Assembly: GCA_045807325.1 (NCBI GenBank)
Contig: JBJMHP010000390.1
Span: 1 to 31,209, forward strand
Length of the DNA stretch: 31,209 nucleotides
Source: CALGFH01 sp045807325
GTDB lineage: Bacteria > Actinomycetota > CALGFH01
Direction of reading: 5' to 3'
In this document: positions 7,060-14,109 of the stretch, piece by piece
Layout: every line of letters starts with the position of its first letter
Numbering within the stretch: position 1 is the stretch's first letter
Position numbers and translations under genes: made by a program
The notes under the pieces: generated by a model
Database searches by the model: none
Told to the model about the DNA's origin: nothing
The model's input: only the letters and a program-made list of their open reading frames with translations

Positions 7060-8036
7060 TGCGGGATCCGGTCCAGCGCAACGTGCCGCCCCGGCCCGGC
7101 GGCGGTGGAGCAGCGGCCGATGGGCCAGGCCGCGAGGCCGAGCAGTCCGCCGTCACCGGGACGATGAGCATCGGCGAGGTCCTCGGGATCCTCAAGCCCG
7201 AGTTCCCCGACATCACTGTCTCCAAGATCCGCTTCCTGGAGGGCGCCGGCCTGGTCCAGCCCGAGCGCTCGGCCTCCGGCTACCGCAAGTTCTCCGAGGA
7301 TGATGTCGCCCGGCTGCGGTTCGTGCTCCGCGCCCAGCGGGACCAGTACCTGCCGCTGCGGGTGATCCGCCAGCGCCTCGCCGACCTGGAGCAGGTCGGC
7401 GGCCTCGCGGCCAAGGGCGCCCCGCCCGGGGACCCGAGGGCCGGACCGGATGCGGGTGCGGGCGGCACCGCGGCGCCGCCGGGCGCCGACCCCGGAGCGG
7501 GCCCAGGTGGGCTGGCTCCGGGCGCGGGCGGGGCCGCGGTGGCCCAGGGCGCCGGTGCCGGGGCAGGGGGGGCGGCCGGGGCCGCGGCCCAGCCGGCGTG
7601 GACGGCCGGCGGAGTGTTCGGGGGCGCGTCGCCCTCCGACGCCCAGTTCACCCGCGACGAGCTCTGCCGGGCCGCCGGGGCCACCGTGGAGCAGCTCCTC
7701 GAGCTGGAGTCCTTCGGCCTGGTCAGCGCCCGCGGCAGCGGCGAGCGGGGAGCCTGGTACGGCGGCGACGACCTCATCCTGCTTCGCCTGGCCCGCGAGC
7801 TCGGCGACTACGGCCTGGAAGCACGCCACCTGCGCATGTACAAGCTGTTCGCCGAGCGCGAGGCGGCCCTGTTCGAGCAGGTGGTCGCCCCCCTGGTCCG
7901 CCAGCGCAACCCCGAGGCCCGGGCCCGCGCCCGCGACACCATCGACTCCCTCGCCCAGCTCGGCGGGCGCATGCGCGACCTGGCCCTCCGCAGTGCCGTC
8001 CACGGCCTGGCCGAGACCCGCGACCCGCACCGTTGA
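7059..8036 (+). CDS. MerR-family transcriptional regulator (Rv1828-type)
   Basis: A 325-residue protein whose ATG overlaps the garA-like stop by one base (TGATG), implying coupled translation. After about 35 poorly conserved residues, MSIGEVLGILKPEFPD...SKIRFLE begins the MerR winged-helix domain, followed by SGYRKFSEDDVARLRFVLRAQRDQYLPL, very like M. tuberculosis Rv1828. About 70 residues of Gly/Ala/Pro-rich linker separate this from a conserved C-terminal half. That half (from about residue 193, SDAQFTRDEL) looks like a second helix-turn-helix plus a ligand or dimer domain rather than a metal-binding MerR tail. The binding target is unknown to me. An internal ATG at 7164 would remove the extension, but the overlap with the previous stop favours 7059. 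The long low-complexity linker is unusual for the family. Confidence 0.85.
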   Translation: MRDPVQRNVPPRPGGGGAAADGPGREAEQSAVTGTMSIGEVLGILKPEFPDITVSKIRFLEGAGLVQPERSASGYRKFSEDDVARLRFVLRAQRDQYLPLRVIRQRLADLEQVGGLAAKGAPPGDPRAGPDAGAGGTAAPPGADPGAGPGGLAPGAGGAAVAQGAGAGAGGAAGAAAQPAWTAGGVFGGASPSDAQFTRDELCRAAGATVEQLLELESFGLVSARGSGERGAWYGGDDLILLRLARELGDYGLEARHLRMYKLFAEREAALFEQVVAPLVRQRNPEARARARDTIDSLAQLGGRMRDLALRSAVHGLAETRDPHR

Positions 8037-8060
8037 CACGTTGCTAGATCCCTTTATCCA
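8033..8060 (+). promoter_or_regulatory. Promoter TTGACA-16-TATCCA upstream of the carboxypeptidase gene
   Basis: A perfect -35 TTGACA (8033-8038) overlaps the MerR stop codon. After 16 bp comes TATCCA (8055-8060), in an AT-rich patch. The predicted start lies at about 8067-8070, at or just before the ATG at 8070. With no Shine-Dalgarno sequence, a leaderless or nearly leaderless mRNA is likely. Confidence 0.55.
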
Positions 8061-8069
8061 CCTAGCGAC

Positions 8070-9584
8070 ATGTCAATAAATCCTCAAATCACCGCCCATG
8101 AGAGGCCGGCCCGACCCGCGCGTCGCCTGCGGGCGGTGACCGTGGTCGTGGTGCTGGCCGCGGTCCTGGGCAACCCCGGCGGGTCGGCAATCGCCTCAGG
8201 CCCCGTTGCCGGGGCCGCCGGGTCCCGCACCGATGGTTCGAGGGCGGCCGGGGTCGCCGCCGCGCTGCCCGCGGCTTCGGGTGCCGTTTCCCGAGCCATC
8301 CCCGCTGGAGCCCGGGGCCCCAGCGCCCTTCCGGGGAGCAGGGCCGGCGACCTCGGCCCGGCCGGCAGCCCCCCGCAGGGGGTGCCAGTGGCCGGGCCGG
8401 GGGTGGCGGCCAGGGCGGCCATTCTGGCCGACGAGTCGACCGGGCAGGTGCTGTTCGATCGGAACAGCGGTGTGGCCCGGGCCATGGCGTCGACCACCAA
8501 GGTGATGACCGCGCTGCTGACCCTCGAGCGGCTCGACGAGCGGCAGGTGGTGGTCATCGGCTCGGGGCCGCCCCGGGTCGGGGAGGAGTCGCTGCGGCTG
8601 CGCAAGGGGGAGCGGCTGACCGTGCGCCAGCTCCTGCTCGGCCTGCTGGTGAAGAGCGCCAACGACGCCGCGGTGGCCCTGGCCGAGGCCGTCGACGGCA
8701 GCGAGGCCGCCTTCGTCCGCCGGATGAACCGCAAGGCCGCCGCCCTTCGGCTCGGCGCAACCCACTACGTGACCCCCTACGGCCTCGACCGCCCCGGCCA
8801 CCAGACCAGCGCCCGCGACCTGGGCCGCCTCTGGGAGGTGGCCATGCGCCGGGCCGATTTCCGCTCCCTGGTCGCCACCAGGGCCGCCCGCCTCCCCGGT
8901 GGTCCTTTATCGCTTCGTCGATTTGTCACCTCGAATGAGCTGCTCGGCTCCTACCGGTGGACGGTCGGGGGCAAGACCGGCTTCACCAACCGGGCCGGGC
9001 GGTGCCTGGTCGCCTCGGCCAGCCGCGGTGGCCGCCGCCTGGTCGCGGTCGCGCTGGGCTCGCCCAACGCCTTCACCGATGTGCGGACCCTGTTCGAGTA
9101 CGGCTTCTCCAAGTTCGTGCGGGTCCGCCTGGCCCAGCGCGGCCAGCCGGTGTCGGCGGCGCCCGGCCGCCCGGCCACGCTCCAGACCGGCGCCGACGCC
9201 GACGCCCTGGTCCGCCTGGACCAGCTCACCAAGGTCCGCCTCCTCCCCGCCCCGGGACCGGCGGGCCAGGACGCCGGCCCGGGCGCGGCGGGCTCAGGGG
9301 GGAGTGGCGCCTCGGGAGGGGTCGCAGGGAGCTCGGGAGGGGGGACCTCCGCCTGGTTCGTGGGTGGGGGTCAGCGCCTTGCCCGGGTCTCCCTGGTTCC
9401 AGTCGCGGCGGGCGGGGCGGCGCCGACCTCCACGCCCGCTGCGGCCGCTCCCTCCACCGGGGCGACCGGGTCCGGAGGGCCGACGGGGGCGACCCTTGTC
9501 GCGGGGACGACGGTGCGGGTCTGGCCGGTCCCGCCAGGGGCGCCGCCTCCGGCGATCGATCCGCTCCTTCGCCGAGCGGCGTGA
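8070..9584 (+). CDS. D-alanyl-D-alanine carboxypeptidase (DacA/PBP5 type, S11 family)
   Basis: Penicillin-binding enzyme that trims the terminal D-Ala from peptidoglycan stem peptides outside the cell. All three S11 motifs are present: STTK with nucleophile S141 and K144, KSAN (S196, N198), and KTG at 302-304. A basic N-terminus followed by a hydrophobic stretch (about residues 14-40) is a signal peptide or anchor. The region between it and the catalytic domain (about 40-108) is Ala/Gly/Pro-rich. The final 110 residues are a Gly/Ser/Thr/Pro-rich tail with no clear membrane helix or PBP5 C-terminal domain, so attachment probably depends on the N-terminus. The stop codon overlaps an ATG (TGATG) that opens a 17-codon ORF leading into hpt. 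A cell-wall gene within the garA block is an insertion relative to the mycobacterial order. Confidence 0.9.
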   Translation: MSINPQITAHERPARPARRLRAVTVVVVLAAVLGNPGGSAIASGPVAGAAGSRTDGSRAAGVAAALPAASGAVSRAIPAGARGPSALPGSRAGDLGPAGSPPQGVPVAGPGVAARAAILADESTGQVLFDRNSGVARAMASTTKVMTALLTLERLDERQVVVIGSGPPRVGEESLRLRKGERLTVRQLLLGLLVKSANDAAVALAEAVDGSEAAFVRRMNRKAAALRLGATHYVTPYGLDRPGHQTSARDLGRLWEVAMRRADFRSLVATRAARLPGGPLSLRRFVTSNELLGSYRWTVGGKTGFTNRAGRCLVASASRGGRRLVAVALGSPNAFTDVRTLFEYGFSKFVRVRLAQRGQPVSAAPGRPATLQTGADADALVRLDQLTKVRLLPAPGPAGQDAGPGAAGSGGSGASGGVAGSSGGGTSAWFVGGGQRLARVSLVPVAAGGAAPTSTPAAAAPSTGATGSGGPTGATLVAGTTVRVWPVPPGAPPPAIDPLLRRAA

Positions 9585-9637
9585 TGGCCTCCGCCGACGG
9601 GCCCGACCACCCGCTCCCTTGCCGGGCGTCCCGATGA
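9584..9637 (+). CDS. 17-codon ORF bridging the carboxypeptidase and hpt; duplicated hpt start region
   Basis: The ATG overlaps the previous stop (TGATG) and its own TGA overlaps the hpt ATG (ATGA at 9634-9637), so a ribosome could pass through all three. Its first 27 bases closely match those at the hpt start (ATGgCCTCCGCCGAcG versus ATGaCCTCCGCCGAaG), and the encoded MASADGPDH resembles MTSAEDPDH of Hpt. The copies are 50 bp apart, which is not a multiple of three, so the upstream copy is out of frame with hpt. It is best read as a decayed duplicate of the hpt start that now serves as a coupling ORF. Confidence 0.4.
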   Translation: MASADGPDHPLPCRASR

Positions 9638-10281
9638 CCTCCGCCGAAGACCCCGACCACGACCCGGGACCGCCGGAGGTCGAGGAGCGCCCGGCGGTCC
9701 GGCTGCTGCTGGACGAGGCGACCGTGCAGGGGCGGGTGGCCCAGCTGGGCGCCGAGCTGCGAGCCGACTACCAGGGGGTCGAGCCGATCCTGGTGTCGGT
9801 GCTGCGAGGCGGGGTGGTGTTCCTGGCCGACCTGGTGCGGGCGGCGGCCATGCCCTGCCTGGTCGACTTCATGGCCATCTCCCGGTTCGACGCCTCGGAG
9901 GACACCGGGGTGGTCCGGATCGAGAAGGACCTCGACCTGGACCTGTCCGGCGCCCACGTGCTCGTGGTGGAGGACATCGTCGACACCGGGCTGACCCTGA
10001 CCTACCTGCTCCGGGTGCTGGCCGCCCGGGGGCCGGTCAGCCTGCGCGTCTGCGCCCTGCTGGACAGGCGCGCCCGGCGCATCGTCGACGTCCCGCTGTC
10101 CTACGTCGGCTTCGAGGTCCCCGACGCCTTCCTGGTCGGGTACGGCCTGGACCTGGACGAGCGCGAGCGGGGCCGGCGGGAGGTGCTGGCCGTCGACGAC
10201 CTGGAGGCGGTACGCGGCGACCCGACCCTGCTCGACCTTCCGACCAGGCCAGATGATGCCTGGAGGCCGCCTGGGGCGTGA
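9634..10281 (+). CDS. hpt: Hypoxanthine phosphoribosyltransferase
   Basis: A 215-residue purine-salvage enzyme that makes IMP or GMP from hypoxanthine or guanine and PRPP in the cytosol. The PRPP-binding motif is VLVVEDIVDTGLTL (about residues 111-124). The family features VQGRVAQLGAELRADYQG, VLRGGVVFLADLVRA and VGYGLDLDERER are all present. The first 25 or so residues are an acidic, Pro-rich extension before the usual N-terminus. The start at 9634 is supported by its ATGA overlap with the preceding 17-codon ORF; a GTG at 9727 would be near the usual family start but has no comparable context. hpt is commonly found beside tilS and ftsH, so its position between a carboxypeptidase and the DUF151 gene is unusual. 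Confidence 0.92.
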   Translation: MTSAEDPDHDPGPPEVEERPAVRLLLDEATVQGRVAQLGAELRADYQGVEPILVSVLRGGVVFLADLVRAAAMPCLVDFMAISRFDASEDTGVVRIEKDLDLDLSGAHVLVVEDIVDTGLTLTYLLRVLAARGPVSLRVCALLDRRARRIVDVPLSYVGFEVPDAFLVGYGLDLDERERGRREVLAVDDLEAVRGDPTLLDLPTRPDDAWRPPGA

Positions 10282-10333
10282 AGGCCTGCAGGCTGCAACC
10301 TTCGCTCGGTATGTCGCATCGGCTCGGGGCGTC

Positions 10334-10342
10334 TGATAGCCT
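10334..10342 (+). promoter_or_regulatory. Extended -10 (TGATAGCCT) upstream of the DUF151 gene
   Basis: TAGCCT (10337-10342) is preceded by TGA, matching the extended -10 pattern TGnTAnnnT. No good -35 is seen 16-18 bp upstream (TCGCAT at 10314-10319). The predicted start lies about 55 nt before the TTG at 10405. Confidence 0.4.
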
Positions 10343-10404
10343 CGGGCAGTGCGGCAAGCGCCCGGCCGGGCGCAGGAGTGTTCGACGCCCGAGGGGGTTT
10401 CGCG

Positions 10405-10878
10405 TTGGTCGAGCTGACCCTCGTCGGCGTAAGGATCGAGCTTCCAACCCAGACGCCGATCGTGCTCCTCAAGGAGCGCGACGGTGAGCGCTTCCTCCCG
10501 ATCTGGATCGGCAACGTGGAGGCGACCGCCATCGCCTTCGCGCTCCAGGGCGTGGCCACCCAGCGGCCGCTCACCCACGACCTGCTCAAGAACCTCCTGG
10601 ACGAGCTGGTGGTGTCGATCGAGCGGGTCGTGATCACCGAGCTGAAGGAAGGCACCTTCTACGCCACCATCGAGCTGCGCCAGAACGGCTCCAAGTTCTC
10701 GGTGTCGAGCCGTCCGAGCGACGCCATCGCCCTGGCGGTCCGGGCCAACACGCCCATCTTCGCCGAGGAGGACGTGCTCAGCGAAGCCTCCATCCTCATC
10801 AAGAGCGACGACGAGGAGCGCGAGGTGGAGAAGTTCCGAGAGTTCCTCGACCAGGTGAGCCCGGAGGATTTCGAGTAG
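10405..10878 (+). CDS. DUF151 / bifunctional nuclease family protein (Rv1829-type)
   Basis: A 157-residue cytosolic protein of the DUF151 family, some plant members of which have reported DNase and RNase activity; the bacterial role is not established. Recognisable segments are PIVLLKERDGERFLPIWIG, PLTHDLLKNLL, EGTFYATIEL, SSRPSDAIALAVRANTPIFAEEDVL, and the ending VEKFREFLDQVSPEDFE, which parallels the end of M. tuberculosis Rv1829. The TTG at 10405 is chosen because it starts MVELTLVGVRIE like the family and has GAGGGGG (10391-10397) 7 nt upstream. A longer GTG start at 10378 would add nine unconserved residues. It is flanked by MerR genes on both sides of the block, as in mycobacteria. Confidence 0.88.
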   Translation: MVELTLVGVRIELPTQTPIVLLKERDGERFLPIWIGNVEATAIAFALQGVATQRPLTHDLLKNLLDELVVSIERVVITELKEGTFYATIELRQNGSKFSVSSRPSDAIALAVRANTPIFAEEDVLSEASILIKSDDEEREVEKFREFLDQVSPEDFE

Positions 10879-10946
10879 GTCTGGTCGGGTTTCACCCTCT
10901 GCTGGAGGTCGAGAGATCGCAGGTCGATAACGGTGGGCTCGCTTCG

Positions 10947-10998
10947 TTGACGCGACCGACCCTGGACCCCTAGGCTAACGTCACATCGTTGTAATTAC
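10947..10998 (+). promoter_or_regulatory. Promoter TTGACG-18-TAGGCT and a GTAATTAC palindrome before the second MerR gene
   Basis: TTGACG (10947-10952), an 18-bp spacer and TAGGCT (10971-10976) form a strong promoter, with a start predicted near 10983. An 8-bp palindrome GTAATTAC (10991-10998) follows within the leader, conspicuous in such GC-rich DNA, and could be an operator for the MerR protein itself (inference). Confidence 0.65.
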
Positions 10999-11025
10999 GC
11001 AGGACCCGGCAGGGAGGCGAACTGG

Positions 11026-11625
11026 ATGGCCGCGCGACCGTCCCCGGCGGCGTCCGAGCCGGGCTTCCGCGGCCCCATCGTCTACAAGCTGGTCGGCATC
11101 ACCTACCGGCAGCTCGACTACTGGGCCAGGACCGGCCTGGTCACGCCGTCGGTGCGGGCCGCCGACGGGTCGGGCACCCAGCGGCTCTACAGCTTCACCG
11201 ACGTGGTCGAGCTGCGCATCATCAAGCGGCTGCTGGACGCCGGGGTCTCGCTGCGTCAGATCCGCGAGGCGATCGGGTACCTGCGCAAGGAGTCGGGGGG
11301 CAAGCCGCTCAGCGACGTCACCCTGATGTCGGACGGCAACCGCATCTACGCCTGCCACTCCAACGAGGAGGTCGTCGACGTCCTCTCCCACGGGCAGGCC
11401 GTGTTCGGCATCGCCGTGGGTCGGGTGTGGGCCGACACCGAGGGCGACCTGGCCCACCTGCCGGGTGACCAGCCGGCCGCCGAGGAGGTCGCGACGGCCG
11501 CCGGACCGGCCGCCGCGACAGCCGTGGCCGAGGCGGCGGTGGCGCAGGCAGTCGGCGACGCGACGGTGGCCGACGCGGCCGGCGGGGTCCCATCCCGAGC
11601 AGCACCCCCGGGGACCCAAGGCTAG
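11026..11625 (+). CDS. MerR-family transcriptional regulator (Rv1830-type)
   Basis: A 199-residue regulator. The MerR helix-turn-helix spans about residues 18-90, with YKLVGITYRQLDYWARTGLVTPS and then RLYSFTDVVELRIIKRLLDAGVSLRQIREAI. The following LRKE...SDVTLMSDGNRIYACHSNEEVVDVLSHGQAVFGIAVG segment is conserved in the Rv1830 group. The last 50 residues are Ala-rich and probably disordered. There is no cysteine pattern for metal sensing. In mycobacteria this gene lies just before gcvB, and here it precedes gcvPA with one gene between, so control of glycine or growth genes is a reasonable but unproven guess. ATG 11026 has AGGGAGG 8-9 nt upstream and its own promoter. Confidence 0.88.
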   Translation: MAARPSPAASEPGFRGPIVYKLVGITYRQLDYWARTGLVTPSVRAADGSGTQRLYSFTDVVELRIIKRLLDAGVSLRQIREAIGYLRKESGGKPLSDVTLMSDGNRIYACHSNEEVVDVLSHGQAVFGIAVGRVWADTEGDLAHLPGDQPAAEEVATAAGPAAATAVAEAAVAQAVGDATVADAAGGVPSRAAPPGTQG

Positions 11626-11633
11626 CGCCGGCC

Positions 11634-12431
11634 ATGGCCACCAGCGCGGGAGCGACTCGGCCGGCCGACACCATCACCTTCGCCCACAACTCCGAGCGCC
11701 AGTTCGCGCGCCTGCTCGACTTCTACCGGGTCGAGTGGGAGTACGAGCCGACCGCCTTCCCCATCGAGTGGGACGCCGCCGGCCACGCCGTCCAGCACTT
11801 CCGCCCCGACTTCTACCTGCCGCGGTTCGACCTCTACATCGAGATCACCACCCTCAACCAGCGGTTGGTGACCAAGAAGAACCGCAAGGTCCGGCGCCTT
11901 CGCGAGCTCTACCCGGACGTCCACATCAAGGTCCTCTACCAGCGCGACTACCTCTCCCTGCTCGCCAAGTACGGCCTCGAGCCACCGAGCCAGATGGTCG
12001 ACCCGGCGACCGAGGGTGGCGCCCCGGCGACCCAGACGGCGGAGGAGGTCCAGCCCACGCCCGCGGGGAAGGTCCAGGTGGCCGCGGCGGCGGAGGCGGT
12101 TGCGCCGGGCGGCGGTCGGCGGGCACCGGGTGGGCAGGGTCGGCCCGGGCCGGAGCACCCTCGGCCGGCCGAGGGGGGCTCAGGCCAGCGGCGGACACCC
12201 GAACGGTCCGGTGCGGCGCCCAGGCGACCGAGCCGCGCACCCGCGCCCGAGCGGTCCGGTGGGGCGGTCGAGCGGGTGCGGGCGGCGGGGCGCCCGCGGG
12301 TGGTGCCCGACCCACCCCGGCCGGTACCGCCCCTGCCGGCGGACCCCGAGCTCGTGCGACTCGCCCAGGTGCTGCTGCCGGCCGAGCGGGCTCACCGCCG
12401 GGGTCCGGCCACCGCCAAGCGCGCCGGCTGA
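11634..12431 (+). CDS. Uncharacterised protein with a nuclease-fold-like N-terminal domain and disordered tail
   Basis: A 265-residue protein starting 8 nt after the MerR stop, probably co-transcribed. Residues 15-122 are compact and charged: a segment like FAHNSERQFARLLDFY, then RPDFYLPRFDLYIEITTL and KKNRKVRRLRELYPDVHIKVLYQRDY. The D-...-E-x-T/K pattern with following lysines resembles a PD-(D/E)xK nuclease core, but the catalytic lysine position holds Thr. From memory, similar domains occur as N-terminal extensions of hypoxanthine phosphoribosyltransferases in some actinobacteria; here hpt lies 1.35 kb upstream. Residues about 125-265 are Pro/Arg/Gly/Ala-rich and probably unstructured, with a conserved-looking basic end. 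The function is not known. Confidence 0.7.
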   Translation: MATSAGATRPADTITFAHNSERQFARLLDFYRVEWEYEPTAFPIEWDAAGHAVQHFRPDFYLPRFDLYIEITTLNQRLVTKKNRKVRRLRELYPDVHIKVLYQRDYLSLLAKYGLEPPSQMVDPATEGGAPATQTAEEVQPTPAGKVQVAAAAEAVAPGGGRRAPGGQGRPGPEHPRPAEGGSGQRRTPERSGAAPRRPSRAPAPERSGGAVERVRAAGRPRVVPDPPRPVPPLPADPELVRLAQVLLPAERAHRRGPATAKRAG

Positions 12432-12466
12432 CCCCTCGGCCCCACCCCCGTCCGGGCCTCAGGCCA

Positions 12467-12504
12467 CCGCAACACCCACCAGATCGCCGGGGTGGGCGTT
12501 GCGG
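12467..12504 (+). terminator. 14-bp stem-loop after the MerR/nuclease-like pair, probable terminator
   Basis: CCGCAACACCCACC (12467-12480) pairs with GGTGGGCGTTGCGG (12491-12504), with one A/C mismatch and a 10-nt loop. It lies 36 nt after the preceding stop and well before the gcvPA start. There is no T tract. Confidence 0.55.
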
Positions 12505-12569
12505 GGGTTCGGAGGCGGGTGGTTCAATCGCCGCGCCCTGACTGGGTTGCTGGTCAGAGCGATGTGGAT

Positions 12570-12611
12570 TTGTAGAGAAGACGGTAAGTAGATATGTCTC
12601 TATGTCGATCC
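12570..12611 (+). promoter_or_regulatory. AT-rich leader with possible promoter upstream of gcvPA
   Basis: The 232-nt gap before gcvPA contains an AT-rich patch with TTGTAG (12570-12575), 17 bp and TATGTC (12593-12598), a modest promoter. TAGAGA and TCTCTA form a 6-bp inverted repeat across this patch. I looked for the glycine riboswitch core here and did not find it. Otherwise the gap holds only the hairpin at 12467-12504. Confidence 0.3.
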
Positions 12612-12663
12612 CACCGGGGGAGGCGCCGCCGTGGCGCCGGGTGGGGCGCGTCAGGAGGATCGG

Positions 12664-14109
12664 TTGAGTTACCAGCCCCACACCAGTGAGGACGTCGACC
12701 GGATGCTGGCCGCGCTCGGCCTCGACGACGTCGACCAGCTGTTCCAGCCGATCCCGTCCGAGCTGCGCGCCCCGGCCGACCTCGACCTGCCCCGGCCCCA
12801 CGCCGAGCAGGAGGTGGCGGCCGAGCTGGGCCGGCTGGCCGCCCGCAACCGGCACATGGACGAGCTGACCTGCTTCCTCGGCGCCGGGGTGTACGACCAC
12901 TACGTCCCGGCCGCCGTCTGGTACCTGGCCGGCCGGGGGGAGTTCGCCACCTCCTACACCCCCTACCAGCCCGAGATGAGCCAGGGCGTGCTCCAGGCCC
13001 TGTTCGAGTACCAGACGCTGATCAGCGAGCTGACCGGCCTCGAGGTCTCCAACGCCTCGCTGTACGACGGGGCGTCGGCGGTGGCCGAGGCCGCGACCAT
13101 GGCCGTGGCCGCCACCCGGCGCAGCGAGCTGCTGGTCAGCGCGGCCGTGGCCCCGCGGGTGCGGGAGCTGCTGGAGACCTACAGCCGGGGCCTCGACATC
13201 AAGCTCGTCGAGGTGGGCGCCCTGGACGGCCACACCGACCTGGACGAGGTGCGCGGCAAGGCGAGCGACCAGACCGCGGCGGTGCTGCTGGCCCAGCCCA
13301 ACTTCTTCGGGGTGGTCGAGGACGTGGCCGCCGCGGCCGAGCTGGCCCACGGGGTCGGGGCGCGGATGCTGGTCACCTTCGACCCGCTGACCGCCGGGGT
13401 GCTGGAGCCCCCGGGCCGGCTCGGCGCCGACATCGTGGTCGGGGAGGGCCAGGGGCTGGGCAACCACCCCAACTTCGGCGGCCCGGCGTTCGGGTTCCTG
13501 GCCTGCCGGGTCGAGGACGTGCGGCGGCTGCCCGGCCGGCTGGTCGGCGAGACCGTGGACACGGCCGGGCGGCGGGCCTTCGTCCTCACCCTCCAGGCCC
13601 GCGAGCAGCACATCCGCCGGGAGAAGGCGACCAGCAACATCTGCACCAACCAGACCCTGAACGCCATCGCCGCGTCGGTGTACCTGTCCTGGCTGGGGCC
13701 GCAGGGGCTGGAGGAGCTGGGGCGGCTGTGCCTGCGGGCGGCCCGGTACGCGGCCGACCGGCTGGCCGCGGTCCCAGGGGTCCGCCTCGCCTTCGCTGAC
13801 CAGCCGTTCGTCAAGGAGCTGGTCGTTCGCCTGCCGGCCGACCCGGCCGAGGTCAGCCGCCGCCTGGTCGACCACGGCCTGCTGGCCGGCCTCCCCCTGG
13901 CCGGCCTGGCCCCCGGCCTGGAGGACGGCCTCCTGGTCGCGGTGACCGAGCGCCGGACCAGGGAGGACATCGACCGGCTGGCCGACGCCCTCACCACCGT
14001 CCTCGCCGACCTGGGCGCCGGTGAGGGTGGGATCCGGGCAGCCGGGCGGGGTGGGGAGCCGGGCGCCGCAGGCGACAGCCGGGCCGACGGAGACGGGGTG
14101 GACCGGTGA
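12664..14109 (+). CDS. gcvPA: Glycine dehydrogenase (decarboxylating) subunit 1
   Basis: A 481-residue N-terminal half of the P-protein, which with GcvPB decarboxylates glycine and loads the aminomethyl group onto lipoyl-GcvH. Typical segments are FLGAGVYDHYVPA, TSYTPYQPEMSQGVLQALFEYQT, the SNASLYDGASAVAEAA stretch, GEGQGLGNHPNFGGPAFGFLA, and REQHIRREKATSNICTNQTL. The TTG at 12664 is chosen because AGGAGG lies 5 nt upstream and it gives the usual N-terminus (MSYQPHTSEDVDRML); an upstream GTG at 12631 would add 11 residues. The last 30 residues are a Gly/Ala-rich tail. The stop overlaps the gcvPB start (GTGA). The split P-protein contrasts with the fused gcvB of mycobacteria in the same neighbourhood. 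Confidence 0.93.
   Translation: MSYQPHTSEDVDRMLAALGLDDVDQLFQPIPSELRAPADLDLPRPHAEQEVAAELGRLAARNRHMDELTCFLGAGVYDHYVPAAVWYLAGRGEFATSYTPYQPEMSQGVLQALFEYQTLISELTGLEVSNASLYDGASAVAEAATMAVAATRRSELLVSAAVAPRVRELLETYSRGLDIKLVEVGALDGHTDLDEVRGKASDQTAAVLLAQPNFFGVVEDVAAAAELAHGVGARMLVTFDPLTAGVLEPPGRLGADIVVGEGQGLGNHPNFGGPAFGFLACRVEDVRRLPGRLVGETVDTAGRRAFVLTLQAREQHIRREKATSNICTNQTLNAIAASVYLSWLGPQGLEELGRLCLRAARYAADRLAAVPGVRLAFADQPFVKELVVRLPADPAEVSRRLVDHGLLAGLPLAGLAPGLEDGLLVAVTERRTREDIDRLADALTTVLADLGAGEGGIRAAGRGGEPGAAGDSRADGDGVDR

Noticed and set aside
12432..12663. Glycine riboswitch upstream of gcvPA
   Set aside because: No tandem or single aptamer core can be traced. The leader holds a hairpin terminator and an AT-rich promoter-like patch.
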